Assembly (NCBI GenBank): GCA_012798135.1
Contig: JAAZNU010000050.1
Span: 1 to 64,000, forward strand
Direction: 5' to 3'
Source: Veillonellaceae bacterium
GTDB taxonomy: Bacteria; Bacillota_C; Negativicutes; UBA1444
Length of the DNA stretch: 64,000 bases
Numbering within the stretch: the first letter of the stretch is position 1; each line of letters starts with the position of its first letter. This document shows, piece by piece, positions 23,876-32,413 of this stretch. Both the position numbers and the translations under genes were made by a program. The notes beneath the pieces are model-generated. The model was not told the DNA's origin, did not search any database, and worked only from the letters and a program-made list of their open reading frames with translations.

Positions 23876-24235
23876 TCATTCCCCTTTTTTTTCGTTTGGT
23901 GCGAAATACTCGTTATAGTGTCCTTCCAGGAAGGCCATCATTATATCCTGAACTTTTCCCGGTTCGACACAATAAATCTTGATCTGGTTGGCCCGCAAAA
24001 CCTGAAGCGCCTTCGGTCCGACAAAGCCGCTGATCAGTGCGTTGACGCCCAACTTCTCGACAAATTGCGCCGTCTGGATGCCGGCGCCATGTTCCAGCCC
24101 CGCGTTGGCAAAATTTTCGTGCGCCGTCCAGGTTTTCCCCTGTGTGTCAAACACTAAAAAATAAGGTGCCCGGCCAAATCGGCCGTCCATCATTTCTTGG
24201 TAATTGTTGGCGGTTGCCGTAATTGCGACTCGCAT
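23876..24235 (-). CDS. NifX-like dinitrogenase cofactor-binding-domain protein (locus 2)
   Basis: About 119 residues, related to the gene at 14160-14528: RVAITATANNY, DGRFGRAPYFLVFDTQG, GAGIQTAQFVEKLGVNALI, SGFVGPKAL. Unlike the first copy it has no Cys in the central loop, where VPQCG is replaced by SGFVG. The ATG at 24235 follows GAGGGGG; the longer open frame to 24301 overlaps the ATPase gene and is not needed. It probably binds a metal-cluster precursor delivered by the neighbouring ATPases (inference). Confidence 0.86.
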   Translation of the reverse strand: MRVAITATANNYQEMMDGRFGRAPYFLVFDTQGKTWTAHENFANAGLEHGAGIQTAQFVEKLGVNALISGFVGPKALQVLRANQIKIYCVEPGKVQDIMMAFLEGHYNEYFAPNEKKGE

Positions 24236-24255
24236 TCTGAACCCCCTCTTTCTTT

Positions 24256-25143
24256 TCAAGATTTCGCCGTGTGCTCCAGCCGGTAGGCAATATTTTCCCA
24301 TAAACGGTTCAAGGCTTCCCCAATCAGGCGATCTTCCGTCGGCACAACCGTACGACCTTCCTGCAGCGCCTTGCGGAACTCTTCACGGTAGGGAATCTCT
24401 CCCGCTACCATGATGCTGTTGGCGACGCACCAGTTTCGAATCTGCTGGCGCATTCCCTCGTGCAGATCGCTTTTATTGAGGCAAACCAACAACGGCAGCC
24501 GAAAATGCCGGGTCAGTTCATACAACCGTTGCAGATCATGCAGCGCGGAAATGGTCGGTTCCACTACGGCCAACGCCAAGGTGGCGCCGGTCAGGGCGGC
24601 TATGGCAGGACAACCGATACCGGGCGGGCCATCCGTCAACATCAGGGAGCCCGCCTGCTGGCATATCAAAGAACGGGCGACTTCCTTGACCTTGGACACC
24701 AATTTCCCTGAGTTTTCGATGGCAACGCCTAGGTTGGCGTTGACCAGCAGCCCCCGCGAGGTCTGCCAGACTTCCCAAGCTCCCGCTTCCTTGCGCCCCA
24801 TCGTAATGGCGCCGGTCGGGCAAAAATCGGCGCACACACCGCAGCCTTCGCATAACAGCGGCGCGGCCAGAACTCCGTTTTCGATTGCACCGAATCGACA
24901 AAGCAACCCGCATTTATTGCAGCCGATACAGGCTTCCCGATTGATTTTGACTTCCCACCCCGACTCGAAACTGCCGGAATCGACCTTCTCCCCGTCAAGA
25001 ATCAATTGCAGATTGGCGGCATCGACATCGCAGTCGGCCATCACTTTATTGGGGATAATCGCGGCCAGCGCGCCCGTGATGCTGGTTTTCCCGGTGCCGC
25101 CCTTTCCGCTGACGACTACGATTTCCTTTATCGGGACGGCCAT
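24256..25143 (-). CDS. MinD-superfamily ATPase with inserted ferredoxin domain (second of pair, locus 2)
   Basis: About 295 residues. VVSGKGGTGKTS, DCDVDAANLQLIL, ferredoxin motifs CIGCNKCGLLC and CEGCGVCADFC, TDGPPGIGCPA and VCLNKSD. It is the counterpart of 12469-13323. The ATG at 25143 follows GGGAGGTG and lies inside the end of the preceding ATPase gene (16-base overlap). The predicted partner is that ATPase. Cytoplasmic; presumed to use ATP to move or insert metal clusters. Confidence 0.88.
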   Translation of the reverse strand: MAVPIKEIVVVSGKGGTGKTSITGALAAIIPNKVMADCDVDAANLQLILDGEKVDSGSFESGWEVKINREACIGCNKCGLLCRFGAIENGVLAAPLLCEGCGVCADFCPTGAITMGRKEAGAWEVWQTSRGLLVNANLGVAIENSGKLVSKVKEVARSLICQQAGSLMLTDGPPGIGCPAIAALTGATLALAVVEPTISALHDLQRLYELTRHFRLPLLVCLNKSDLHEGMRQQIRNWCVANSIMVAGEIPYREEFRKALQEGRTVVPTEDRLIGEALNRLWENIAYRLEHTAKS

Positions 25144-25976
25144 GTACGTTGCACCTCCCGCCAAATATTTCTTCCCTGCACAATGGCCTGCACCGGCAAC
25201 CGTCCACCGGCATACGCCGCCGCCCACTCCCGGCTATACGGAATTTCGGCCAGCAGGGGAATGTTTCTTTCTTGGCACAGAGCCCGTATGCGGTCCTGCC
25301 AGGGACCGGCGTCACTTTTATTGATCACGACGCCGCGGCGATCGTGACCGATTTCCGCCAAAACATCCACGGCCAGAACCAAGTCGTGATAACCGAAGGC
25401 ATTCGGTTCTGTCACCAATAGGCAGACATCGCTGTCATAAACGGCTAACGCCATCAAGCACGAGGTTCCCGGCGGACAATCCAGCACCACATTTCCCGTC
25501 GACGGGGCTTTGGCCTTGAGCGCCTTGATCAGCGGACCACCGGCCGGCAAACCGGGATCCAGTTTCCCGGCGATCCAATGCACCCGCTGGTACTCTTCGG
25601 TTCCTGCGCCCTGTTCAATGACGCCGATCCGCCGGGGGACCTCCCGGATCGCCTGCCGGGTGCACGCCAGGCTGCAACCCCCGCAGCTATGACAAAGCTC
25701 GGGGAAAAGCATCGCCTTGCCCCCGGCCACTACCAAGGCCGAAAAGCGGCAAACCTTGGCACAATCGTCACAGCCATCACATCGCTCGACAACGATATCA
25801 GGAATTTGAACGGTTACTGTTTCAGTCGTCACGCAGTCCGGCTTAACAAACAGATGGCAATTCGGTTCCTCAACATCACAATCGATTAACATCGCCTGCT
25901 CGGCCCCTGCCGACAGCATCAGGGACACTGTTGTTTTCCCGGTTCCTCCCTTGCCGCTCGCCACACTGACCCGCAT
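25128..25976 (-). CDS. MinD-superfamily ATPase with inserted ferredoxin domain (first of pair, locus 2)
   Basis: 282 residues. VASGKGGTGKTTVSLML at the very start, DCDVEEPNCHLFV, ferredoxin motifs CDGCDDCAKVC and CHSCGGCSLAC, then DCPPGTSCLMA and GVVINKSD. It is the counterpart of 13301-14173 and shares its DVEEPN version of the switch region. GGAGGTGGG precedes the ATG. The UPF0251 gene lies about 50 bases upstream, so the transcript probably begins at the promoter at 26502-26530. Confidence 0.88.
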   Translation of the reverse strand: MRVSVASGKGGTGKTTVSLMLSAGAEQAMLIDCDVEEPNCHLFVKPDCVTTETVTVQIPDIVVERCDGCDDCAKVCRFSALVVAGGKAMLFPELCHSCGGCSLACTRQAIREVPRRIGVIEQGAGTEEYQRVHWIAGKLDPGLPAGGPLIKALKAKAPSTGNVVLDCPPGTSCLMALAVYDSDVCLLVTEPNAFGYHDLVLAVDVLAEIGHDRRGVVINKSDAGPWQDRIRALCQERNIPLLAEIPYSREWAAAYAGGRLPVQAIVQGRNIWREVQRTWPSR

Positions 25977-25993
25977 CGGCCCACCTCCATATC

Positions 25994-26005
25994 GAAATAT
26001 ATTTC
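25994..26005. promoter_or_regulatory. 12-base palindrome between UPF0251 and ATPase genes
   Basis: GAAATATATTTC is a perfect palindrome. A related sequence, GAAATATTTTTC at 26484-26495, lies just downstream of the promoter of the UPF0251 gene. They could be operator sites for the UPF0251 protein, but two AT-rich matches are weak evidence. Confidence 0.35.
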
Positions 26006-26027
26006 ATTACTGACAGAAAAAAACTTG

Positions 26028-26450
26028 TCAACGAAGTCGGGCCGCTGCCTGCGCCCCGCATTGCGGACATAATAGCTGGCACCCCCGTCCACCCTGGCCG
26101 GCCAGCACTTCCCATTCGTGACCGCAGGCGCCGCAACGGAACCGCCGACTGCCGTTGCAACATTTCATCCGGTAGTTGCCGCCTTCTATCCGCAAGGAGC
26201 GACCCTCCCAAAGAAAGCGGCCGATTTTCAGGTGAGCCTTTTCCAGAATCCGATGGAAAGTCGGGCGAGACACACCCATCAGTTCCGCGGCCGGTCCCTG
26301 CTCCATCCCTTCCACGTCGGCCAAACGAATGGCCTCCATTTCTTCGATGGTGATCACCATTTCATCCACGGCGAATATAGGAATGCCTACCGGTTTGAAC
26401 TGGCCGACCGGTGGCAATTGTTCCACATGTCGATCCTTAATGGGTCGCAT
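26028..26450 (-). CDS. UPF0251 (DUF134) HTH protein, head of locus 2
   Basis: 140 residues. The N-terminal half has ITIEEMEAIRLADVEGMEQ and LMGVSRPTFHRILEKAH, the DUF134 helix-turn-helix; the C-terminal half has CCNGSRRFRCGACGHEWE and CPQCGAQ, a metal-binding ribbon. It is shorter at the tail than the paralogue at 11901-12371, which has a further Cys/His cluster. It is the first gene of locus 2, whereas the paralogue is the last gene of locus 1. The start codon lies within a 16-base tandem duplication that also copies the ribosome-binding region; the inner ATG (26450) is in frame. Confidence 0.87.
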   Translation of the reverse strand: MRPIKDRHVEQLPPVGQFKPVGIPIFAVDEMVITIEEMEAIRLADVEGMEQGPAAELMGVSRPTFHRILEKAHLKIGRFLWEGRSLRIEGGNYRMKCCNGSRRFRCGACGHEWEVLAGQGGRGCQLLCPQCGAQAAARLR

Positions 26451-26476
26451 TCTGCCTACCTCGCATTCTGCCTACC
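26445..26476. repeat. 16-base tandem duplication over a start codon
   Basis: TCGCATTCTGCCTACC occurs twice back to back (26445-26460 and 26461-26476). On the minus strand each copy supplies GGTAGGCAG and an ATG. Because 16 is not a multiple of three, the outer ATG is out of frame with the UPF0251 gene. Confidence 0.9.
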
Positions 26477-26501
26477 TCATTATGAAATATTTTTCGTTTC
26501 A

Positions 26502-26530
26502 ATTATAGAATCCCCTGAACCGCAAGTCAA
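26502..26530 (-). promoter_or_regulatory. Promoter of metal-cluster locus 2
   Basis: Minus strand TTGACT (26525-26530), 17-base spacer, TATAAT (26502-26507), followed by a GAAA-rich stretch up to the duplicated start region. It differs from the promoter of locus 1 and lacks the TTATGARCATAW element, so the two loci are probably controlled separately. Confidence 0.82.
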
Positions 26531-26602
26531 GCAGCGCGTAAACGACAAGGTTGCGCAAGCGCTTCAGAATCTTATCATTTTACACCGCAACGCTTCCAGC
26601 CT

Positions 26603-27058
26603 TTATTCCACGCAACGAATCATGGCGATTTCATCGCAGTTGGGGAATTTGCTGCAGTTGATGCAGTCTTTCCAAACTTTTTGCGACAAGCGCTCCTTGG
26701 GAACTTCATGAAATCCCGCCTTGGCAAAAAAGCCCGGCTGATAGGTCAGCGTAAACAGTGTTTTCACGCCGAGCTCCCGGGCGTCATCCGCCAGTTGCTC
26801 GACAATGGCCATGCCGACACCTTGGCCGACATATTCCGGAGCAATCGCCATGGCCCGGATTTCCGCCAGTTCATCCCAAACCAGATGCAAGGCGCCGACA
26901 CCGACAACCTGCCTGTCCTGTTCCGCCAGAACAAAATCACGAAGCGTTTCGTAAATGGCATTCCGCGAACGGGCCAACATCAAACCCTGCTCCGCATAGT
27001 GGTTAACAATCCGGTGAATGCTTTCGACATCGCGGAATTGCGCCCGACGGTATTTCAT
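26603..27058 (-). CDS. GNAT N-acetyltransferase (short ArgA-like)
   Basis: About 151 residues. The acetyl-CoA site is seen in IRAMAIAPEYVGQGVGMAIVEQL (Q/RxxGxG/A type). The C-terminus contains FFAKAGFHEVPKERLSQKVWKDC, and CINCSKFPNCDE, a Cys trio, as in the short N-acetylglutamate synthase-like proteins of COG1246. No arginine gene is nearby, so the substrate remains open. GGAGGTG stands before the ATG at 27058. The nth gene ends 18 bases upstream, suggesting co-transcription. Confidence 0.88.
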   Translation of the reverse strand: MKYRRAQFRDVESIHRIVNHYAEQGLMLARSRNAIYETLRDFVLAEQDRQVVGVGALHLVWDELAEIRAMAIAPEYVGQGVGMAIVEQLADDARELGVKTLFTLTYQPGFFAKAGFHEVPKERLSQKVWKDCINCSKFPNCDEIAMIRCVE

Positions 27059-27076
27059 GCAAGGCACCTCCAATCG

Positions 27077-27757
27077 TTATGGGGTTGAGGATGGTGTTAA
27101 TGGACTTTCCGTCATTTTCTCCGTCAAAACCGTTGACGAAGGGCACAGGTCACCGATGCAGCAGTCCCGGCACAACGGATTCCGGGCCCGGCAGACCTTC
27201 CGGCCGTGCCAGATCAGCCAATGATGGGCCGCCGACCAATCCCGGCGGGGAATGACTTTCATCAGGCCTTGTTCGACTTCACCGGGCGTTTTGCCGACCG
27301 CCAGTTTCGTCCGGTTCGCTACGCGAAATACGTGGGTGTCCACGGCAATGGCCGGCACATTGAATTGATGGCTCAACATCACATTCGCCGTTTTGCGGCC
27401 CACGCCAGGCAACGTCAAGAGATCGTTCATCGTTCCGGGAACTTCGCCGCCATACTCGTCGACCAGCCGCCGGCAGGTGCCGAGTAGACTTTTCGCCTTG
27501 GCCCGGTACAGTCCGCAATCGTGAATCAATTCCTCTAGTTGGCTCAACTCAAGTTCCAGCATCTTTGCCGGCGAATTCCATTGGGGGAATAGACGGCCGG
27601 TGATAATGTTGACCCGGACATCGGTGCACTGTGCGGATAGTATGACCGCCACCAGCAATTCAAATGAAGAATTGAACCTTAATCCGGTTGTCATGCCAAA
27701 ATAAGTCTTGGCCAGCCGTTGCAGCATATCCTGCCGCCGGGCCATTGTCATTCGCAT
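27077..27757 (-). CDS. nth: Endonuclease III
   Basis: 226 residues. DNA glycosylase/AP lyase that removes oxidised pyrimidines. The helix-hairpin-helix LPGVGRKTANVM contains the catalytic Lys, VDTHVFRV carries the catalytic Asp, and the [4Fe-4S] loop has CRARNPLCRDCCIGDLC (C-x6-C-x2-C-x5-C). ILSAQCTD is a further family mark. The C-terminal 20 residues are an unremarkable tail. GGGGGA precedes the first ATG. Divergently placed from tatA. Confidence 0.96.
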   Translation of the reverse strand: MRMTMARRQDMLQRLAKTYFGMTTGLRFNSSFELLVAVILSAQCTDVRVNIITGRLFPQWNSPAKMLELELSQLEELIHDCGLYRAKAKSLLGTCRRLVDEYGGEVPGTMNDLLTLPGVGRKTANVMLSHQFNVPAIAVDTHVFRVANRTKLAVGKTPGEVEQGLMKVIPRRDWSAAHHWLIWHGRKVCRARNPLCRDCCIGDLCPSSTVLTEKMTESPLTPSSTP

Positions 27758-27906
27758 GCAATTCCCCCTGACAAAAATTTGTTTCTATGGTCCTTCCACA
27801 TCTCCCCGCCGCTTTCCTGCCGCACGGAAAAGGATTTTTTGTGTGAGCATGGAATTCGTGGTAAGATAAATGTAAACTTCAAACACAACCTTAGGAGGGA
27901 ACACAA

Positions 27907-28143
27907 ATGTTTGGCTTGGGTATGCCCGAACTCATCTTGATCCTGATTATCGCGCTCGTAATTTTCGGTCCATCCAAACTGCCGGAAATGGGGGCTTCCA
28001 TTGGCAAAGCCATCCGGGAATTCCGCAATGCGACCAAGGAACCGGATTCCGAAACCGAACGCAAGGTCGTCGTCGCCGAGTACCATGAAACGCCAAAACA
28101 GCCGGCCACTGCACCAAACCCGGAACAGAAAGAAAAAGAATGA
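27907..28143 (+). CDS. tatA: Twin-arginine translocase subunit TatA
   Basis: 78 residues: [26 protein letters not shown] is the single membrane helix plus hinge (here cited in part as [16 protein letters not shown]), followed by an amphipathic helix ([16 protein letters not shown]) and a polar tail rich in Pro, Gln and Lys. It forms the pore-forming component of the Tat system in the cytoplasmic membrane. AGGAGGG lies before the ATG. It overlaps the next gene, a Tat-signal ferredoxin, by four bases, so this TatA is tied to export of that operon's product. No tatC is in the window. Confidence 0.95.
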   Translation: MFGLGMPELILILIIALVIFGPSKLPEMGASIGKAIREFRNATKEPDSETERKVVVAEYHETPKQPATAPNPEQKEKE

Positions 28144-28817
28144 CCCGTCTGACGTTCAGCCGGCGCGAGTTCGTCATCGGCGCTTTGGCCGGCGCGACCG
28201 CCGGCGCCGGGATTACGGCTGCCCTGCTGCGAAAATCTTCTTCGGTCCCGTCCGGGTCTTCGGGCGGGTCGGTTTTTCATACGGACCGAGCGGCCCGCAT
28301 CACCACATTGAGTTATATCGTGGCAGACCATGCCCGTTGCACCGGTTGCGGCATCTGCGAAGCGGAATGTGCGATCGTTCACGACCGAACGTTCGATATC
28401 GGACGCAGCCGCATTCGGCTCCACCATTTCGAACCCGCATTGGATATTGCTTCGGTTTGCACCGGTTGCGGCGATGCACCCTGTATTGCCGCCTGCCCCA
28501 AGGAAGCCGGTGCCTTGAGTCGGGATCGTCTGACCGGCGCTATTCTGTTGAATGAGTCGAAATGTATTGGCTGCGGCGCTTGCCAGAAAGTTTGCGCCGG
28601 GCAACGTTCCGGGGTGATCCGGTTGAGCCGGGACGGGAAAAAGGCAATGGGAATCTGTGATCTGTGCGGAGGAGACCCGGCCTGCGTCAAAGCCTGTCCC
28701 GAGCATTGCCTGTCGTTGGTTCCTGCCAACCAGGACGGCCGCGATCTGGCGACTCCGCCGGCGGCGATCGCCCACAGCCTTTCCCGTAACCTATATCGTT
28801 CGGGGAGGGATGGCTGA
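28140..28817 (+). CDS. Tat-exported ferredoxin-like protein with four cluster motifs
   Basis: 225 residues. A twin-arginine signal, [16 protein letters not shown], opens the protein. Four 4Fe-4S motifs follow: [35 protein letters not shown] and [14 protein letters not shown], the pattern of the DmsB/HybA-type electron-transfer subunits. It stands between tatA and the aldehyde oxidoreductase gene with overlapping start and stop codons, so it is the electron acceptor or donor of that enzyme. Because it is exported and the enzyme has no signal of its own, it could carry the enzyme across by the known Tat hitchhiker mechanism (inference). Confidence 0.92.
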   Translation: MTRLTFSRREFVIGALAGATAGAGITAALLRKSSSVPSGSSGGSVFHTDRAARITTLSYIVADHARCTGCGICEAECAIVHDRTFDIGRSRIRLHHFEPALDIASVCTGCGDAPCIAACPKEAGALSRDRLTGAILLNESKCIGCGACQKVCAGQRSGVIRLSRDGKKAMGICDLCGGDPACVKACPEHCLSLVPANQDGRDLATPPAAIAHSLSRNLYRSGRDG

Positions 28818-30622
28818 TGTCTGGCGGTTATACCGGCAAGATTTTGGAAGTGGACCTCACCGGGCGGCGTCATTTTTTCAGCGATACGGACCGGCAGGCG
28901 GCCGCACAATTTCTGGGTGGCCGCGGAATGGGAATCAAGACGCTGTGGGACCGGATTCCGGGACCCGGTCTGGATCCGCTGTCGCCGGAAAATCCGTTGA
29001 TGTTTTGGCCAGGCCCCCTGTCCGGCTTTCCTTTAGCTGGAGCATCCCGGGTCGCCGTCGTCACCAAGTCGGCCAGCACTTCTCCGGCGAAAAGCCCTGT
29101 TGCCAACGCCTCTACGGTCTCCTATTCCTCGATTGGCGGCCATTTCGGCCCCGCGCTGAAACAAGCCGGCTATGACGGCCTGATCCTCACCGGGAAATCA
29201 GACCGTCCGGTCGTATTGGTCGTTAACGAAGGTAGCGTTTCATTTCGGGACGCTACCGATCTTTGGGGCCAATCCGCCACCGCCACTCTGACCCGGCTCA
29301 ATCAGGAGCTAGGGCCTGATTTTCGTTTGCTGACGATTGGTCCGGCAGGTGAGGCCGGAGTTCGGTTTGCCGGCATTGTCAGCGATGTTCGCCGCACTAC
29401 CGCCCGTGGCGGCGCCGGCGCCGTCATGGGATCGAAGAATCTGAAAGCGATCGCCGTCCGCGGTTCCCTGCCGATTCCGTTGCAAAATAAGGCCGGGCTG
29501 TTTGCTTTGCGTCGCGAGCTTGCCACGCTGCTCGCCCGTTGGAGTAATTACGAGCATTGGCGGCGTTGGGGAGCTACCCCGTTGCTGCTGTCAGCCAGTC
29601 AGGCCGGTATGCTTACGACCAAAAACTTTCGGGAAGGTTCCTGGCCGGCCGTCGCCAATTTATCCATGTCCGTTGCCGAGCGTGAATTTTGGGTCCGCCA
29701 TACCGCCTGCGCTCATTGTAGCTTAAAATGCGTCAAAATCGGCCAGATTTCGAATGGTTCTTGGCGCGGCGTCATCGCCGAGGGTCCCGGCTACAGCGCC
29801 GGGGCCATGTTGGGCGCCAACTGCGGGGTCACAGGTTTCAACGGACTCATGAAGCTCATTTCCCGTGCTGACGAATTGGGGCTCGATCCCATCGCCGCCG
29901 GCAATGTGCTGGGTTTTGTCCTGGATTTGTACGAAAACGGTATTCTGCGCCCAAATGATTTGGATGGTCTGTCGCCGACCTGGGGCAATGTCCCAGTCCT
30001 GCTGGAACTGCTGGACCGGATCGCGCGGCGGCAGGGAATCGGCGAAGTCTTGTCCCGGGGCGTGAAAAAAGCGGCCGCCGCCATCGGCGAGGCCGCCGAT
30101 CCTTTCGCCATGCACGTGAAAGGGCAGGAAATGGCCGGCTGGAACATACCCGCCAGCCACGACTTCGCCATCGTATACGGAACCGCCAATCGGGGCGCGA
30201 GCCACCAAGAGGGGGCATCCGTCCCCGAGCAACATCGCCGGACCTTTTTGGATGCGCTGGGCATCTGCCGGTTTGTGTATGGCGCCGTCGGCACTGCACC
30301 GTATCAGCGGGCCCTAACGCTGGCCACCGGTCTGCCGGGCGACGACGCCTCGATGTTGACAATTGGGGAACGCATCTGGAATCTGGAGAAAATGTTCAAT
30401 GCCCGGGAAGGCTTCCGCCGTCAGGACGACCGCTTGCCATCCCGGATTACTTCCCTGCGGTTTACCGTCGGTCCGAAAGCCGGCGCGACTTTTCCGGCCG
30501 ATAAACAGGATTCGCTGCTCGACAAATATTACGCTGACCGGGGCTGGAATCAACAAACCAGCCTGCCGACGCCCGAAAAATTAAAATTGCTGGGGCTCGA
30601 CAAGCTGGTCGCAAAAGGCTGA
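28817..30622 (+). CDS. Aldehyde:ferredoxin oxidoreductase family protein (tungsten/molybdenum)
   Basis: 601 residues of the AOR family. N-terminal GGYTGKILEVDLTGR and FLGGRGMGIKTLWD, then tungstopterin-binding regions; the [4Fe-4S] ligands appear as CAHCSLKC (residues about 296-303) with a fourth Cys in LGICRFVYG (about residue 485). The family oxidises aldehydes to acids or reduces acids, passing electrons to ferredoxin, and includes uncharacterised enzymes of wide range. No Tat or Sec signal is seen. It starts one base inside the stop of the Tat-ferredoxin gene. Export as a complex is plausible but unproven. It is followed by a convergent gene after 21 bases with no clear terminator. Confidence 0.93.
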   Translation: MSGGYTGKILEVDLTGRRHFFSDTDRQAAAQFLGGRGMGIKTLWDRIPGPGLDPLSPENPLMFWPGPLSGFPLAGASRVAVVTKSASTSPAKSPVANASTVSYSSIGGHFGPALKQAGYDGLILTGKSDRPVVLVVNEGSVSFRDATDLWGQSATATLTRLNQELGPDFRLLTIGPAGEAGVRFAGIVSDVRRTTARGGAGAVMGSKNLKAIAVRGSLPIPLQNKAGLFALRRELATLLARWSNYEHWRRWGATPLLLSASQAGMLTTKNFREGSWPAVANLSMSVAEREFWVRHTACAHCSLKCVKIGQISNGSWRGVIAEGPGYSAGAMLGANCGVTGFNGLMKLISRADELGLDPIAAGNVLGFVLDLYENGILRPNDLDGLSPTWGNVPVLLELLDRIARRQGIGEVLSRGVKKAAAAIGEAADPFAMHVKGQEMAGWNIPASHDFAIVYGTANRGASHQEGASVPEQHRRTFLDALGICRFVYGAVGTAPYQRALTLATGLPGDDASMLTIGERIWNLEKMFNAREGFRRQDDRLPSRITSLRFTVGPKAGATFPADKQDSLLDKYYADRGWNQQTSLPTPEKLKLLGLDKLVAKG

Positions 30623-30643
30623 GATCAAAAGGCCTGAAGGCGT

Positions 30644-32002
30644 TCAGTTGGTCAGACTGCGGATCGGCGCCGGAATACGTCCGCCCCGGGCGATGAAGGC
30701 ATCCGGCCGAAACCGGTTCACGCCCATGATCGGCGCATGTCCAAGCAATCCGCCAAATACGACGGAATCGCCCACGGTCTTGCCGGGAACGGGAATCAGC
30801 CGCACAGCCGTCGTTTTGTTGTTGATCATGCCGATAGCGGCCTCGTCGGCAATGATGGCCGAAATCGTTGCGGCCGAGGTATCGCCGGGCACCGCAATCA
30901 TGTCCAGGCCAACAGAACAGACACAGGTCATCGCTTCAAGTTTTTCCAGTGAGAGGGCGCCTCGCTCCACGGCAGCGATCATGCCGGCATCCTCGCTGAC
31001 CGGAATGAACGCGCCGGACAGTCCGCCGACATGGGAAGACGCCATCAGGCCGCCTTTTTTCACCGCATCGTTCAGCAACGCCAGCGCGGCGGTCGTGCCT
31101 GGCGCACCGGCGCTTTCCAGTCCCATTTCTTCCAGGATCGCGGCTACACTGTCGCCAATCGCCGGCGTCGGCGCCAGCGACAGGTCGACGATGCCAAACG
31201 GCACATTCAAACGGCGGGAGGCCTCCTGCGCCACCAGTTGCCCGACGCGGGTAATCTTAAACGCCGTCTTTTTGACGGTTTCGGCAACCACACCCAAATC
31301 GGCGCCCCTCACCTGTTCGATGGCCCTCATCACGACGCCGGGGCCACTGACACCGACATTGATGCAAACCTCTGCTTCACCGACGCCATGGAACGCGCCG
31401 GCCATGAACGGATTATCCTCCACGGCGTTGGCAAATACCACCAGCTTGGCGCAACCGATCGCGTCGCGGTCTTTGGTCAGTTCGGCCGTGCATTTGATGA
31501 TTTCACCCATTCGCGCCACACAATCCATGTTGATGCCGGTGGATGTGGAAGCCAGGTTGACCGAAGAACAGACTCGTTCGGTCCTTGCCAGCGCCTCCGG
31601 TATGGAATCGATCAAGACCAGGTCGCCTTTGGTGAATCCTTTGTGCACGAGGGCGGAAAACCCGCCGATAAAATTGACACCAACGGCGCTGGCAGCCCGG
31701 TCCAGAGCTTCTGCCACCGCCACATAATTATCGGTGCGGCAGGCCTCCGCAGCGATGGCGACCGGCGTCACAGAAATTCGCTTATTAATTATGGGAACGC
31801 CGTATTCGGCCTCGATGTCCTCGCCAACCTGCACCAGTTTTTCCGCTTGCCGGGTGATCTTCTCATAGATGTTCCGGCAAAAATTCGTCATATCCGGTTC
31901 GGCGCAATCTCGCAGGCTGATGCCCATGGTAATCGTCCGGACATCCAGGTTCTGTTCCTTGATCATCCGGTTTGTTTCCAGAATATCCTGCAGCTCAATC
32001 AT
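30644..32002 (-). CDS. UPF0210 (PFL) family protein
   Basis: 452 residues. This conserved family (DUF711) is recognised by [69 protein letters not shown] [15 protein letters not shown] and GLLGHAPIM. Its biochemical function is unknown; structures show a glycyl-radical-like barrel without the radical. It is preceded 12 bases upstream by its usual partner, an ACT-domain protein, which may bind an amino acid and control it. Convergent with the aldehyde oxidoreductase gene. Confidence 0.92.
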   Translation of the reverse strand: MIELQDILETNRMIKEQNLDVRTITMGISLRDCAEPDMTNFCRNIYEKITRQAEKLVQVGEDIEAEYGVPIINKRISVTPVAIAAEACRTDNYVAVAEALDRAASAVGVNFIGGFSALVHKGFTKGDLVLIDSIPEALARTERVCSSVNLASTSTGINMDCVARMGEIIKCTAELTKDRDAIGCAKLVVFANAVEDNPFMAGAFHGVGEAEVCINVGVSGPGVVMRAIEQVRGADLGVVAETVKKTAFKITRVGQLVAQEASRRLNVPFGIVDLSLAPTPAIGDSVAAILEEMGLESAGAPGTTAALALLNDAVKKGGLMASSHVGGLSGAFIPVSEDAGMIAAVERGALSLEKLEAMTCVCSVGLDMIAVPGDTSAATISAIIADEAAIGMINNKTTAVRLIPVPGKTVGDSVVFGGLLGHAPIMGVNRFRPDAFIARGGRIPAPIRSLTN

Positions 32003-32014
32003 GAAAGTACCCCC

Positions 32015-32284
32015 TTACACCCGATGCATAACCTGGAAAATATCCGCATGCTGAACCCGAATCTCCAGACCGAACTCCTCGCCTTTACTGCGCAGGATCT
32101 CCTGCAGTTCTTTCAGGCTGACTTTGGCCTCGGCCATGTCGGCCGTCATGATCATATTAAAAAAACCGTCCAGGATCGTCTGATCCAAGTTCAGGATATT
32201 CACGCCATTTTCCGCCAATACGGTGGACACCATGGCAATAATGCCAACCCGGTCCCGGCCCAGAACGCTGATCACGATTCTCAT
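32015..32284 (-). CDS. UPF0237 ACT-domain protein
   Basis: 89 residues forming one ACT domain: RIVISVLGRDRVGIIAMVSTVL, NILNLDQTI, FNMIMTADM. ACT domains bind amino acids as regulators. Proteins of this family are nearly always encoded directly before a UPF0210 gene, as here. It is divergent from the serine dehydratase genes, 130 bases away, a region that must hold both promoters though no single clear match stands out. Confidence 0.93.
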   Translation of the reverse strand: MRIVISVLGRDRVGIIAMVSTVLAENGVNILNLDQTILDGFFNMIMTADMAEAKVSLKELQEILRSKGEEFGLEIRVQHADIFQVMHRV

Positions 32285-32413
32285 GCTATCGCTCCTTTAT
32301 CCATTCAGTGATTTGATTCCTGAGGTATCTACTATTTTATTTTCCACCGTCAAATAAAGCAAGGCTAAATGCTGTCACCTGGCACTCAATCTTTTGCGGG
32401 AGGCACGGAGAAA

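Noticed and set aside
31031..32311. Plus-strand open frame of 426 codons over the UPF0210 and ACT genes
   Set aside because: It is antisense to two well-defined conserved genes and rich in His, Gln and Arg without any domain; a mirror frame in GC-rich DNA.
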